A DNA stretch of 64,000 bases from the NCBI RefSeq assembly GCF_014158035.1, contig NZ_JACFXW010000001.1, forward strand, positions 1 through 64,000, written 5' to 3'. The notes beneath the pieces were generated by a model, which saw only the letters and a list, made by a program, of their open reading frames with translations, did not search any database and had not been told where the DNA came from. Position numbers and translations under genes: made by a program. The number at the start of each line of letters is the position of its first letter. The first letter of the stretch is position 1. This DNA is from Rhizobium sp. G21 (GTDB taxonomy: Bacteria; Pseudomonadota; Alphaproteobacteria; Rhizobiales; Rhizobiaceae). This document shows positions 9,150 to 17,956 of this stretch, piece by piece.

Positions 9150-11069
9150 ATGAAGATGAAGACTACGACAGCGATCGTCGCACTTGCCGTGGCTGGCGCG
9201 ATCGGAATGAGCTCCGCGCCTGTCGGCGCCGCCACATTGCTCGACTTCCTCAAGGGCAACAAGGCCGCACAGAGACCGCAGCAGCCCTTCGCCGGGTCGC
9301 TGGATGACGACACCAGCGCCTTCCCGGACCCCGCAGCGCCGGCCAGGCCGTTGCCGAAAGTGACGGGTCCGACCTACAATGTCTACAAGGCCGATGCTCT
9401 GCGCTGGATCGCCGCGTCGAAATTCGCGTCGTCCAGCCAATCCGCGTCGGCCGCTGCGATCGAACAGCCCGAGGCGACCGGTTCGATCCAGACCATCTCC
9501 GCCCCTGCGAGTTTCGACGCCGGCGCCGAGCCGCGCGCGTTCATGGCCGATGTCAAGGTCAAGGCCCCGTCCGAAGTGGCGACCGCAATCGAGAAATACT
9601 ACGCCACGCATCAGGGGCTCGTATGGGTCGACGCCAATGGCGTCAGCCAGAAGGCCCGAGATGCGATGGCGGCGCTCGCCGACGCCGGCGCCGACGGCCT
9701 CGATCCCGCCGATTACGCCGTGACAGATCCCGATGGCGCAATGACCGACGCCGATCCGGCCGCGCGTCAGAAGCAACTGATGCAGTTCGAGATCGAGATG
9801 TCGGCCGCCGTGCTGACCTATGTCCAGGACGCCCAGCGCGGCCGCATCGATCCCAACCGGATCTCGGGCTATTACGATTTCAAGCGCAAGACGATCAATC
9901 TCGACGCCGCGCTGACCAATGTCGCGCTCTCGGGAGACGTGAAGGCCTATCTGGTGAGCCGCAATCCGCAGAACGCGCAGTACCAGGCGTTGAAGGCCGA
10001 GCTGGCGCGACTGAAGGCCGTCGACGGCGAACAGGAAGCGCGGGTGGATGTTGCGCCGGGCACCCTGATCAAGCCGGGCGACGTCAATCCCGAGCTCGCC
10101 AACGTGGTGGCCGCCATTCGCCAGCGCGGTTCCGACAAGCTCAAGCTCGATCATTCGCTGACGCTCGCCTCCTACCAAGGCGGCGCCGATTACGCGCCGG
10201 AGATCGTCGAACTGGTGAAGGCCTATCAGACCGAGAACGGCCTGAAGGGCGACGGCGTCGTCGGCCGCGGCACGGTCCGTGTTCTCAGCGGCGGCGACAG
10301 CCACAGCGCCAAGATAAACAAGCTCGTGGTTGCGATGGAGCAGATGCGCTGGCTGCCGAAGGATCTCGGCCCGCGCTTCGTCTTCATCAACCAGCCGGCG
10401 TTCAAGGCCTACTACTACAACGAAGGCCGCGAACAGTTCGAGATGAAGGTCGTCGTGGGGTCGAAAGCCAACCAGACCTATTTCTTCCAAGACGAGATCG
10501 AAGTCGTCGAATTCAACCCCTATTGGGGCGTTCCGCGCTCGATCATCGTCAACGAGATGTTGCCGAAGCTGCGCCAGGACCCCAGCTATCTCGACCGACT
10601 CGGCTACGAGACGTCGGTCGGCGGTCAGCAGATGTCGTCGACCGACATCGACTGGAGCACGACCGACTCCGTCGATGTGCGCCAGCCGCCGGGCAGCGAC
10701 AATGCGCTGGGACAGCTGAAGATCATGTTCCCGAACTCTCATGCGATCTACATGCATGACACGCCGCAGAAGAAGTTCTTCGGCCGCGACATGCGCGCTC
10801 TCAGCCATGGCTGCGTGCGTCTGGTCGATCCGAAGAAGATGGCCGCTGCGGTGCTCAACATGTCGGTCGCCGACGTCGACCAACAGATCGCCACCGGCAA
10901 GAACCATCAGGTCAAGGCGCCGGAGAAGTTTCCGGTTTACGTCTCCTACTTCACCGCTTTCCCAAATAAGGACGGCGCCGTGGAATATTTCGACGATGTC
11001 TATGATCGCGACATGTATTTGGGCCGCGCCCTCGAGGCTACGCGCAAGGCGCGGCATGGCCAGGGCTGA
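9150..11069 (+). CDS. Periplasmic L,D-transpeptidase (YcbB-like, YkuD domain)
   Basis: Predicted to form 3-3 cross-links in peptidoglycan or anchor proteins to it. There is a signal peptide at residues 1-28 (basic start, hydrophobic core, GAAT cleavage region), a low-complexity linker, an L,D-transpeptidase scaffold region, a peptidoglycan-binding domain around residues 335-385 (YAPEIVELVKAYQTENGLKGDG), and a YkuD catalytic domain. The catalytic motif SHGCVRL puts the nucleophile at Cys555. At 639 residues it is in the range of YcbB-type enzymes. It is monocistronic, preceded by a CtrA-like box and a palindrome, which points to cell-cycle control. Confidence 0.9.
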   Translation: MKMKTTTAIVALAVAGAIGMSSAPVGAATLLDFLKGNKAAQRPQQPFAGSLDDDTSAFPDPAAPARPLPKVTGPTYNVYKADALRWIAASKFASSSQSASAAAIEQPEATGSIQTISAPASFDAGAEPRAFMADVKVKAPSEVATAIEKYYATHQGLVWVDANGVSQKARDAMAALADAGADGLDPADYAVTDPDGAMTDADPAARQKQLMQFEIEMSAAVLTYVQDAQRGRIDPNRISGYYDFKRKTINLDAALTNVALSGDVKAYLVSRNPQNAQYQALKAELARLKAVDGEQEARVDVAPGTLIKPGDVNPELANVVAAIRQRGSDKLKLDHSLTLASYQGGADYAPEIVELVKAYQTENGLKGDGVVGRGTVRVLSGGDSHSAKINKLVVAMEQMRWLPKDLGPRFVFINQPAFKAYYYNEGREQFEMKVVVGSKANQTYFFQDEIEVVEFNPYWGVPRSIIVNEMLPKLRQDPSYLDRLGYETSVGGQQMSSTDIDWSTTDSVDVRQPPGSDNALGQLKIMFPNSHAIYMHDTPQKKFFGRDMRALSHGCVRLVDPKKMAAAVLNMSVADVDQQIATGKNHQVKAPEKFPVYVSYFTAFPNKDGAVEYFDDVYDRDMYLGRALEATRKARHGQG

Positions 11070-11098
11070 AACGAGGCGCCAATCTGTCGTCGGCGTAG

Positions 11099-11116
11099 GG
11101 CGGCTTTCGGGCCGCC
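11099..11116. terminator. Hairpin between convergent genes
   Basis: GGCGGC-TTTCGG-GCCGCC, a six-base perfect stem between the ends of the L,D-transpeptidase and the convergent LysR gene. There is no strong T tract on either side, so termination activity is uncertain. Confidence 0.4.
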
Positions 11117-12061
11117 TTACGTGCTTTTGGGAGAGTAGTGAGCCGCCGCTGTCTTGCGATCATCCTGGATCATCGCCACGAAGGCGCGCAATGGGGCAGG
11201 CATGAAGCGGCTGGAAAAATAAAGTTGCGGCCCCTCGAACGGCGACCACCACTCGGGCAGCACCGCCGCAAGTAGACCGTGTTTCAAATAGGGCGTCAGC
11301 CAGTTCTCGAAAGTGCCGATCACCCCATGCCCGGCGCAGGCGAGTTTTATAGCGGCGTCGGCGGCGTCGACATTGATAATCAGACGGCCTTCCGGATTGA
11401 CGCGGGCTTCCACACCATCCTTTTCGAACACCCATTCGACCAGCGCGCCGCTGGTGAAGCGCAGGCGGATGCATTTATGTTCCGTCAGGTCGCGCGGATG
11501 GGTAGGCGCGCCATAGCGGCTGAGATAGTCCGGCGAGGCCGCCAGCGCCACCTGCTGCCGGTCTGGTCCGATCGGGATTGCGATCATGTCCTGCGCCAGA
11601 TGTTCGCCATAGCGAATGCCGGCGTCACAGCCTGCGGCGACGATATCGACAAGACGATCGTCGACCATGATCTCGACCCGCACGTCTGGGTGTATACGCA
11701 GAAACCGGTCGATCATCGGCGGCAATATGTCGACCATGACGGCGCCGGTAACATTGAGCTTCAACAATCCCCGAACCTGCTCCTGCGCATTCTGAACGTC
11801 CTGCAATGCAGCGCGCGTCTCCCGGAACAATGGCCGGAGACGCGCCGCGAGAACGCGACCGGCATCGGTCGGCGTGACGCTGCGGGTGGTTCGGATCAGC
11901 AGCGGCGTTCGGAGTCGATCCTCAAGAGCCGCGATCTTCTCGCTAACGGTCGATGGTGAAAGCCCGAGGCGCTTGGCTGACGATCTGAAGCCGCCCGTTT
12001 CACAAACACTGAGAAAAATCGAGAGATCGTCGAGCGGAACCATATCGTCGTTGTTCGCCAT
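11117..12061 (-). CDS. LysR-family transcriptional regulator
   Basis: A LysR regulator of about 314 residues with an N-terminal winged helix (FRSSAKRLGLSPSTVSEKIAALE) and a C-terminal effector-binding domain. The start at 12061 (MANNDDMVPLDDLSIFL) was chosen as the first methionine ahead of the HTH; a second at 12043 is also possible, and neither has a clear ribosome-binding site. It is divergent from the VOC-family gene that begins 117 bp away, the usual layout for a LysR regulator and its target. Confidence 0.84.
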   Translation of the reverse strand: MANNDDMVPLDDLSIFLSVCETGGFRSSAKRLGLSPSTVSEKIAALEDRLRTPLLIRTTRSVTPTDAGRVLAARLRPLFRETRAALQDVQNAQEQVRGLLKLNVTGAVMVDILPPMIDRFLRIHPDVRVEIMVDDRLVDIVAAGCDAGIRYGEHLAQDMIAIPIGPDRQQVALAASPDYLSRYGAPTHPRDLTEHKCIRLRFTSGALVEWVFEKDGVEARVNPEGRLIINVDAADAAIKLACAGHGVIGTFENWLTPYLKHGLLAAVLPEWWSPFEGPQLYFSSRFMPAPLRAFVAMIQDDRKTAAAHYSPKST

Positions 12062-12178
12062 AGCGATCAGCGTATCCGGAATTCGGTGGATTATCAACCT
12101 AGGTCGAACGGATCTACAAGACGCCATACCGCAACCGAGGTTCCTTTCGACCTTATCCTCCAGTCCAGAGAACATGTC

Positions 12179-12630
12179 ATGACAGAGTCTAAGACCCATT
12201 CCCGCCCATCGAAGCCTTTCACGTCCTGGCGAGGTAGCCATGTCGGCATCCGCGTTGCTGATTTCGACGCTGCAGTCGACTGGTACATTGCAATGCTCGA
12301 ATTTCGCCTGACTGAGACCATGCAGCACGGCTCCACACGTTTCGGCGTTTTGACGTTGCCTACGGACGACGCTTTCGCAATCGAAATCATCGCCAATCCT
12401 AACGGGGCGCCGCGTCCCCCTACCGCGACCTGTCCGACAGCCATGCTCTGATGGGATGGCATCACATCTGCCTCGGCACCTCCGATATCGATACTGATAT
12501 CGAGGAACTCAGATCCCGTGGCGTCAGGATCGTTAGCGAAGCTCGGGATGTCGACGACTGGGGCATCCGTTTCGCCTTCATCGCCGATCCGTGGGGTAAT
12601 CTGATTGAACTGCTACAGTCGAAGAGCTGA
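12179..12630 (+). CDS. VOC (glyoxalase/bleomycin-resistance) family protein, frameshifted
   Basis: A small metal-dependent vicinal-oxygen-chelate fold protein; members include glyoxalase I, dioxygenases and antibiotic-binding proteins. The first beta-alpha-beta module (SHVGIRVADFDAAVDWYIAML) is followed by a second (WHHICLGTSDIDTDIEELRSRGV, ADPWGNLIELLQ). The frame is broken at a run of five C at 12416-12420; a sixth C would join the halves into a 150-residue protein ending at the TGA at 12628. Likely a sequencing error. It is divergently paired with a LysR gene. The substrate is unknown. Confidence 0.75.
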
Positions 12631-12654
12631 GATCGTTGACACCCCATGCGGCAG

Positions 12655-13329
12655 TCAGCCCGCCACCAGTCTCTCCACCAACTCCACCGTCAACTCGTCG
12701 AAATGGCCGATCACCACGCTCGGACCGAGATCCTCGACAGGCGTGTCCGAGTAGCCGAATGGCACGGCGATCGATGCGATCTTGGCGTTCTGCGCGACCT
12801 TGATGTCGTTGAGGCTGTCGCCCACCATGACGGTGCGGGCAGGGTCGCCGCCGGCGCGTTCGATGGTGCCGAGAAGATGGGCCGCGTCGGGCTTGCGGAC
12901 CGTAAAGGTGTCGCCGCCGGTGATCGCGGAAAAGCGGTCGGCGAGGCCCAGGCCTTCGAGAAGCGGGCGCGCCAACCCCTCCATCTTGTTGGTGCAGACG
13001 GCGAGCGCGACATCGGCCGCCGCCAGACGGTCGAGCGCCTCGACGAGGCCGGGATAGGGCTTGCTCTTGCCCGGCATGCCGCCGCGGTAATGCGCGATGA
13101 ATCGCTCCAGCATCGGCGGAAAGTCTTCTTCCTCCAGCGGCTGGCCCCGTAGCGCGAAGGCGCGCTCGATCATGGCGCGGGCGCCGTGCCCGACCAGATG
13201 CGTGAGATCCTCGAAGCCGACCGGCGGCAGGTCGCGCGCCGAGATGGTGAAGTTCAGGCTGTCGATCAGGTCGGGGGCGGTGTCGATCAGGGTTCCGTCG
13301 AGATCGAATACGGCAAGCAGGCGCGGCAC
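12655..13329 (-). CDS. gph: Phosphoglycolate phosphatase (HAD superfamily)
   Basis: Dephosphorylates 2-phosphoglycolate. HAD motif I is LAVFDLDGTLIDT near the N-terminus, with the nucleophile in DLDGT. Motif II lies in LAVCTNK, the conserved lysine in VRKPDAAHL, and motif III in VMVGDSLNDIKVA. I prefer the GTG at 13329 because GAGGAGA lies six bases upstream; this gives 224 residues, the usual length. It is divergent from rpiA, and a gph-rpiA-gor neighbourhood is common in rhizobia. Confidence 0.88.
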   Translation of the reverse strand: MPRLLAVFDLDGTLIDTAPDLIDSLNFTISARDLPPVGFEDLTHLVGHGARAMIERAFALRGQPLEEEDFPPMLERFIAHYRGGMPGKSKPYPGLVEALDRLAAADVALAVCTNKMEGLARPLLEGLGLADRFSAITGGDTFTVRKPDAAHLLGTIERAGGDPARTVMVGDSLNDIKVAQNAKIASIAVPFGYSDTPVEDLGPSVVIGHFDELTVELVERLVAG

Positions 13330-13524
13330 GGGCAGTCTCCTCACAAAGAATGAGGCTGTGATAAACATCGCCGGCCGTCATGTAAATCGCGCCGCAACGC
13401 CAGTCGTCTTGCCGTCTGTCATTTCCCGGCGGGAAGCAGACGATGCAAAACTCGTCTTTGCTTCTTCCGCTCGCTCACAAGCTCGTGTAAAAGCCCGTCC
13501 ACGAACAATCGGAGATCCTGGCGG

Positions 13525-14216
13525 ATGGACGCCCGGCATATGAAAATCATCGCCGCCCAAGAGGCGCTCAAGCATGTCGAGCACGGCATGCGCCTCGGAA
13601 TCGGCACTGGCTCCACCGCGGAAGAATTCGTCCGGTTGCTGGCCGAAAAGGTGGCCGAAGGGCTCGAGGTCCGCGGCGTGCCGACATCGGAGCGCACCGC
13701 GCGGCTCTGCCTCGAACTCGGCGTACCCCTGAACTCGCTCGACGAGCTTCCCGAACTCGACCTCACCATCGACGGGGCAGACGAAGTCGACGGTCAGCTC
13801 CGCCTGATCAAGGGCGGCGGCGGCGCGCTTCTGCGGGAAAAGATCGTCGCGGCCGCCTCGGCGCGGATGATCGTCATCGCCGACGAAACAAAGGTCGTCG
13901 ACACGCTCGGCAAGTTTCCGCTGCCCATCGAGGTCAATCCGTTCGGCCTGGCCGCCACCCGTATCGCGGTGGACAAATGCGCTTCCCGCCTCGGTCTGAC
14001 CGGCGAGATCGCCCTGCGCAAACGGGGTGAAGACGCCTATGAGACCGATGGCGGCCATTACATTCTCGATGCTTCTTTTGGCCGTATTTCTGATGCAGAG
14101 GCGCTGGCTGCGAGTCTGTATTCGATCCCCGGCGTGGTCGAGCACGGGCTGTTCATCAATCTGGCCTCCTGGCCATCATCGCGGGTCCGCAATCTGCGCG
14201 GACCATCGCGGTCTAA
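13525..14216 (+). CDS. rpiA: Ribose-5-phosphate isomerase A, frameshifted near the 3' end
   Basis: Interconverts ribose-5-phosphate and ribulose-5-phosphate in the pentose phosphate pathway. Family motifs seen are [13 protein letters not shown] (phosphate loop), the [26 protein letters not shown] active site and the [12 protein letters not shown] segment. After HGLFINLAS the frame shifts near 14167-14171, where one extra C would give [15 protein letters not shown] and a TAA at 14214-14216. Without that base the protein has an unrelated tail. A GGAG site precedes the ATG. It leads an apparent rpiA-DUF2059-gor operon. Confidence 0.9.
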
Positions 14217-14233
14217 TCTGACGAGGAGATAGT

Positions 14234-14773
14234 GTGTCCATGATGAAGATTGACAGGATCGGGCGCGCGGCTTTGGTCGCGGGCATGATGTTCGGGTTTG
14301 GCGCGTCGCTCGCCGTCGCTCAGGAGAGCATTTCGGACGCGCATCTGAAGGCTGCCCGCTCGGCGATGAAAGCGATCAAGATCACCGAGCCTTTCGACGC
14401 CATCCTTCCCAATATCGCCCAGCGCCTCAAGGGCACGCTGATCCAGAGCTCGCCCAATTACGAGCAGCTGATCAACGACACGGTCGACGCCAAGGCGCTC
14501 GAACTCGCCGCGCGACGCGCCGATCTCGAAAAGGAAGCTGCGGCGATCTACGCCAAGACTTTCTCGGAAGAAGAGCTGAACCAGATCGCCGCCTTTTATT
14601 CCGGCCCGGCCGGGCAGAAGCTGTTGAAGGATGGCCCTCTCGTCATCCGTCAGCTGTCGAAGGCCGCGGACATCTGGGCGACCGGCATGAGCCGCGATCT
14701 GTCGACCACCACCGACGCGGCGCTCGAAACGGCGATCGCCGCCGAAAAGAAGGCCGAGCAGCCCAAGCAGTGA
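14234..14773 (+). CDS. Secreted DUF2059 protein
   Basis: Exported protein of unknown function. A signal peptide covers residues 1-31 (AALVAGMMFGFGASLAVAQE) and a DUF2059 domain follows (EAAAIYAKTFSEEELNQIAAFYSGPAGQKLL). It starts at GTG 14234, five bases after GAGGAG; ATG at 14240 is an alternative. The C-terminus is charged and alanine-rich. It lies 17 bp after rpiA and upstream of gor, an arrangement conserved in rhizobia, but no role is established for the family. Confidence 0.8.
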   Translation: MSMMKIDRIGRAALVAGMMFGFGASLAVAQESISDAHLKAARSAMKAIKITEPFDAILPNIAQRLKGTLIQSSPNYEQLINDTVDAKALELAARRADLEKEAAAIYAKTFSEEELNQIAAFYSGPAGQKLLKDGPLVIRQLSKAADIWATGMSRDLSTTTDAALETAIAAEKKAEQPKQ

Positions 14774-14794
14774 GGCGCTCTCTGACGACGATGC

Positions 14795-14823
14795 AAGCCC
14801 GCCTCCCGGCGGGCTTTTCTTTG
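14795..14823 (+). terminator. Intrinsic terminator after the DUF2059 gene
   Basis: AAGCCCGCC-TCCC-GGCGGGCTT is a nine-base perfect stem with a four-base loop, followed by TTCTTT. It ends the rpiA-DUF2059 transcript about 20 bp after the stop codon and before gor. Confidence 0.8.
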
Positions 14824-14880
14824 CCGCTCGAGCCGCCATATGAACATGCGGGAGGCCGGGAGTTTCTAGTGGGGAATGAA

Positions 14881-16269
14881 ATGTCCAGTTACGATTATGA
14901 TCTCTTCGTCATCGGCGGCGGTTCGGGCGGCGTGCGTGCGGCGCGCGTGTCGGCGTCGCTCGGCAAGAAAGTAGCGATCGCCGAGGAATACCGTTTCGGC
15001 GGCACCTGCGTCATCCGCGGCTGCGTCCCGAAGAAGCTGTTCGTCTACGCCTCGCAGTTCCACGAGCATTTCGAGGACGCCGCCGGTTTCGGCTGGGAGG
15101 TCGGCGAATCGCGTTTCGATTGGAAAAAGCTGGTGGCCGCCAAGGATCAGGAAATCAACCGTCTCGAAGGCCTCTATCGCAAAGGGCTGACCAATGCCGG
15201 CGCCGAGCAGATCGACAGCCGCGCCGAACTGGTCGATCCCCACACCGTGCTGATCAAGGCGACCGGCAAGACCGTGACCGCCGAGCGGATCATCGTCGCC
15301 GTCGGCGGCGCACCGTCGGTCCATGGCGCGCTTCCCGGTTTCGAGCACTGCATCAGCTCCAATGGAGCCTTCCATCTCAACGAACTGCCGGACGCGATCC
15401 TCATCGAAGGCGGCGGTTATATCGCGGTGGAATTCGCCAATATTTTCCATGGTCTCGGCGTCAAGACGACGCTGATCTATCGCGGCAAGGAGATCCTGTC
15501 GCGCTTCGATCAGGATATGCGGCGCGGTCTGCATGCGGCCATGCAGGCCAAGGGCATCGAGATCCTCTGCGAGGATGTGATCCTCAATGTCGAGAAGAAA
15601 GCCGAGGGACAGCTGGTCGCCACGACCAAGCAGGGCAAGATCCTCGAAGTCGGCCAGGTGATGCTGGCGATCGGCCGGTCGCCCAACACCAAGAGTCTCG
15701 GCCTGGAACAGGCCGGGGTCGCGGTGAACGAGCGCGGGGCGATCATCGTCGATCAGTATTCCCGGACCAATGTGGCGAGCATCTTCGCGCTCGGCGACGT
15801 GACGGACCGCGTGCAGCTGACGCCCGTCGCCATTCACGAGGCGATGTGTTTCATCGAGACGGAATACAAGAACAATCCGACCTCGCCGGATCACGACCTC
15901 ATCGCCACCGCCGTCTTCTCCCAGCCGGAAATCGGCACTGTCGGCATGAGCGAGGAGCAGGCGGCCAAGGCGTTCGAAGAGCTGGAAGTCTACCGTGCGG
16001 AATTCCGGCCGATGAAAGCGACGTTGTCGGGCCGGGCGGAGCGGATGATCATGAAGCTGATCGTCAACGCCGCGGATCGCAAGGTGGTGGGCGCGCATAT
16101 CCTCGGCCATGACGCCGGCGAGATGGCGCAGCTTCTCGGCATCACGCTTAAGGCCGGCTGCACCAAGGATGATTTCGACCGCACCATGGCGGTGCATCCC
16201 ACCGCAGCCGAAGAGCTCGTGACCATGTATGCGCCGACCTATCGGGTCAGGAACGGCGAGCGGGTCTGA
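14881..16269 (+). CDS. gor: Glutathione-disulfide reductase
   Basis: FAD- and NADPH-dependent enzyme that reduces oxidised glutathione. The FAD-binding motif LFVIGGGSGGVRAARVSA is near the N-terminus. The redox-active disulfide is in GGTCVIRGCVPKKL. An NAD(P)-binding glycine motif follows at IEGGGYIAVEFANIF, and the C-terminal dimerisation segment has the catalytic HPTAAEE. At 462 residues it is full length. The ATG at 14881 has GGGGA upstream and follows the terminator of the preceding gene. Confidence 0.93.
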   Translation: MSSYDYDLFVIGGGSGGVRAARVSASLGKKVAIAEEYRFGGTCVIRGCVPKKLFVYASQFHEHFEDAAGFGWEVGESRFDWKKLVAAKDQEINRLEGLYRKGLTNAGAEQIDSRAELVDPHTVLIKATGKTVTAERIIVAVGGAPSVHGALPGFEHCISSNGAFHLNELPDAILIEGGGYIAVEFANIFHGLGVKTTLIYRGKEILSRFDQDMRRGLHAAMQAKGIEILCEDVILNVEKKAEGQLVATTKQGKILEVGQVMLAIGRSPNTKSLGLEQAGVAVNERGAIIVDQYSRTNVASIFALGDVTDRVQLTPVAIHEAMCFIETEYKNNPTSPDHDLIATAVFSQPEIGTVGMSEEQAAKAFEELEVYRAEFRPMKATLSGRAERMIMKLIVNAADRKVVGAHILGHDAGEMAQLLGITLKAGCTKDDFDRTMAVHPTAAEELVTMYAPTYRVRNGERV

Positions 16270-16463
16270 ACCATGACGCCGGTCCGGCGCGGCTGTCGCG
16301 CCGGTCCGTTTTCATCTGGCGATCTCGCGCGCGTCAGCCGCGCCAAAAGCGGCGCGAGCCAGTCGAGGCCGCGCCATTCCTCCCGCTCCAGAGGGTCCTG
16401 AAACGCATGAGATTTCGGGATGCGCTGGCCGCCGCGGCGAGTGAAGGGATCGGATAAGGGCAT
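16239..16463 (-). CDS. Small basic protein of unknown function
   Basis: A 74-residue ORF with a convincing AGGAGAG ribosome-binding site eight bases before the ATG. The protein is rich in Arg and Pro (PFTRRGGQRIPKSHAFQDP, then a hydrophobic WLAPLLARL stretch). I recognise no family. Its 3' end overlaps the 3' end of gor by 31 bp on the opposite strand. It is divergent from the LysR gene at 16609. The good ribosome-binding site is the main argument for it. Confidence 0.4.
   Translation of the reverse strand: MPLSDPFTRRGGQRIPKSHAFQDPLEREEWRGLDWLAPLLARLTRARSPDENGPARQPRRTGVMVQTRSPFLTR
16284..16313 (+). terminator. Intrinsic terminator after gor
   Basis: CCGGCGCG-GCTGT-CGCGCCGG is an eight-base perfect stem followed closely by TTTT. 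It starts 15 bp after the gor stop codon and lies within the reading frame of the small gene on the other strand. Confidence 0.65.
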
Positions 16464-16608
16464 GATATCTCTCCTGCCGTTTTGTTCTGATCCCAAGGTA
16501 GGGCAGGGGCTGCCGAGGACGTAGACGCAAGGATGAAAAGCCCATTTCAGCTGCGAAATATTCAAGGCGCCCACGGGCGTGCTATGGTCGGCCGCGAAGG
16601 AGACCGGC

Positions 16609-17505
16609 ATGCTCGGCGCGGATTGGAACGACCTCGATCTGTTTTTTCATGTGGCGACGCAAGGCGGGCTGACCGGCGCGGCGATCGCCACGGGCGTAAG
16701 CGCGCCGACCATCGGCCGCCGCATGCTCGGGCTCGAACGGCAGCTGGGCCGCACCCTATTCATTCGCAGTCCCCAGGGCTATCGGCTTGCCCATGACGGG
16801 GCGGTGCTGCTCGACCATGTGCGCGTGATGCGTCGCGCCGCCGACAGTATTGTCGAATGGCAGCGCGGCGCCTTCGCCCTGCCGATCGTCTCGATCGCCG
16901 GCGACGCCTGGATCGCCGGCTTTCTCGCAGATCACGCCCAGGCCATTCGCGGGCATGACGACGCTTTCCGCATCTGTTGCAAATCCGCCCATACCGGGCT
17001 CGACCTGACCTTTCGCGAGGCGGATGTGGCGATCCTGGCCGTCCGACCCGATCACGGCAACTTCGCCGTCCGGCAGAGCGTCACGATGCGCTACGGCGTC
17101 TATGGCGCCGTCGCGATGACGGCCGAAGCGAGTGAGCGCTGGATTTCGCTCGGGACGGAAAGCGCCGCCTCCGCGGCGGATCGCTGGGTGTTCGAGCATC
17201 ATGAAAACAGGATCATGACCTGGACCAGCAGTCCGGATCTCCTGCAGAGACTGATCCGAAAGGGCCACGGTTTCGGCGCGTGCCGCCTCTTCGTGGGGGA
17301 TAGCGATCCGGAGCTGGCGCGGCGCGACGAAGCGATCGCCGAGCTCGACCATCCGCTGTTCATCGGCGCCAATGACGATGATCGCAAGCGCCCCGAAGTG
17401 CGCATCGTGCTCGACCGCATCGCGAATCTGCTGCGCGCCCATCAGGACCTGTTCGCCGGCGGCGATGCTCCCGCCGCGCGGCGAGCGTCGGCCGAGGCGT
17501 CCTGA
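16609..17505 (+). CDS. LysR-family transcriptional regulator
   Basis: A 298-residue LysR regulator. The N-terminal winged helix contains GLTGAAIATGVSAPTIGRRMLGLERQLGRTLF. The C-terminal domain is shorter and less typical than in the other LysR proteins here, and its FEHHENRIMTW region suggests the subgroup acting without a classic substrate domain. The start at 16609 is supported by AAGGAGA six bases upstream. It is divergent from the small ORF at 16239-16463. The target is unknown. Confidence 0.8.
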   Translation: MLGADWNDLDLFFHVATQGGLTGAAIATGVSAPTIGRRMLGLERQLGRTLFIRSPQGYRLAHDGAVLLDHVRVMRRAADSIVEWQRGAFALPIVSIAGDAWIAGFLADHAQAIRGHDDAFRICCKSAHTGLDLTFREADVAILAVRPDHGNFAVRQSVTMRYGVYGAVAMTAEASERWISLGTESAASAADRWVFEHHENRIMTWTSSPDLLQRLIRKGHGFGACRLFVGDSDPELARRDEAIAELDHPLFIGANDDDRKRPEVRIVLDRIANLLRAHQDLFAGGDAPAARRASAEAS

Positions 17506-17621
17506 AGTTTTTCTGCGACAGGCCGTAAAATCTGCTAATTTGACAGTCATCAATGCTTCGCGGCCGGCGGGAGGAGACGGCGGGCGCGAAACCCTGGCAT
17601 GAAGACAGCGGAGGATTGATC

Positions 17622-17795
17622 ATGGCAAGCGTAAGCAAGATCCGGCCCGGCCCGGTTCACCCCGACACCACCGGCATGGGCGAAGACCGCATGCTGGACG
17701 CCCAGCGTAGCGGCTTCGGCTTCATCAGCTATCTTTTGTTTCCCTTGATCGCGGTCGTCGCCTTCGCCGCGGCGCTGTATCAGTCCGCGCCGTGA
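17622..17795 (+). CDS. Small single-span membrane protein
   Basis: A 57-residue protein with a strong GGAGG site seven bases before the ATG. The N-terminal half is polar (VSKIRPGPVHPDTTGMGEDRML) and the C-terminal half holds one transmembrane helix (ISYLLFPLIAVVAFAAALY). No family was recognised. It stands alone between a LysR gene and the DAHP synthase gene. Confidence 0.6.
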   Translation: MASVSKIRPGPVHPDTTGMGEDRMLDAQRSGFGFISYLLFPLIAVVAFAAALYQSAP

Positions 17796-17891
17796 AGGGA
17801 CGCGACGCTGAACTCATTGTTCATCGAACGGCGGCGAAACCGGTGTTTTGCAGCCATTGAAGGCTTTGCAAACTCTTCCTTAATATGTATA

Positions 17892-17911
17892 AGCCCGCCG
17901 ATCAGCGGGCT
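17892..17911 (+). promoter_or_regulatory. Leader hairpin upstream of DAHP synthase
   Basis: AGCCCGC-CGATCA-GCGGGCT forms a seven-base perfect stem 45 nt before the DAHP synthase ATG, directly after the AT-rich stretch TTAATATGTATAA that could hold a -10 element. It has no T tract. It may lie in the 5' leader and affect expression, but this is inference. Confidence 0.35.
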
Positions 17912-17956
17912 GGCGTTTCACGCCCGCAGTGTATCCACATCGAACAGGTGAGTATT

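Noticed and set aside
9090..11057. A 655-codon open frame antisense to the L,D-transpeptidase gene
   Set aside because: It mirrors codon positions of the real gene in GC-rich DNA, has low-complexity His/Arg/Asp-rich composition and no recognised domain.
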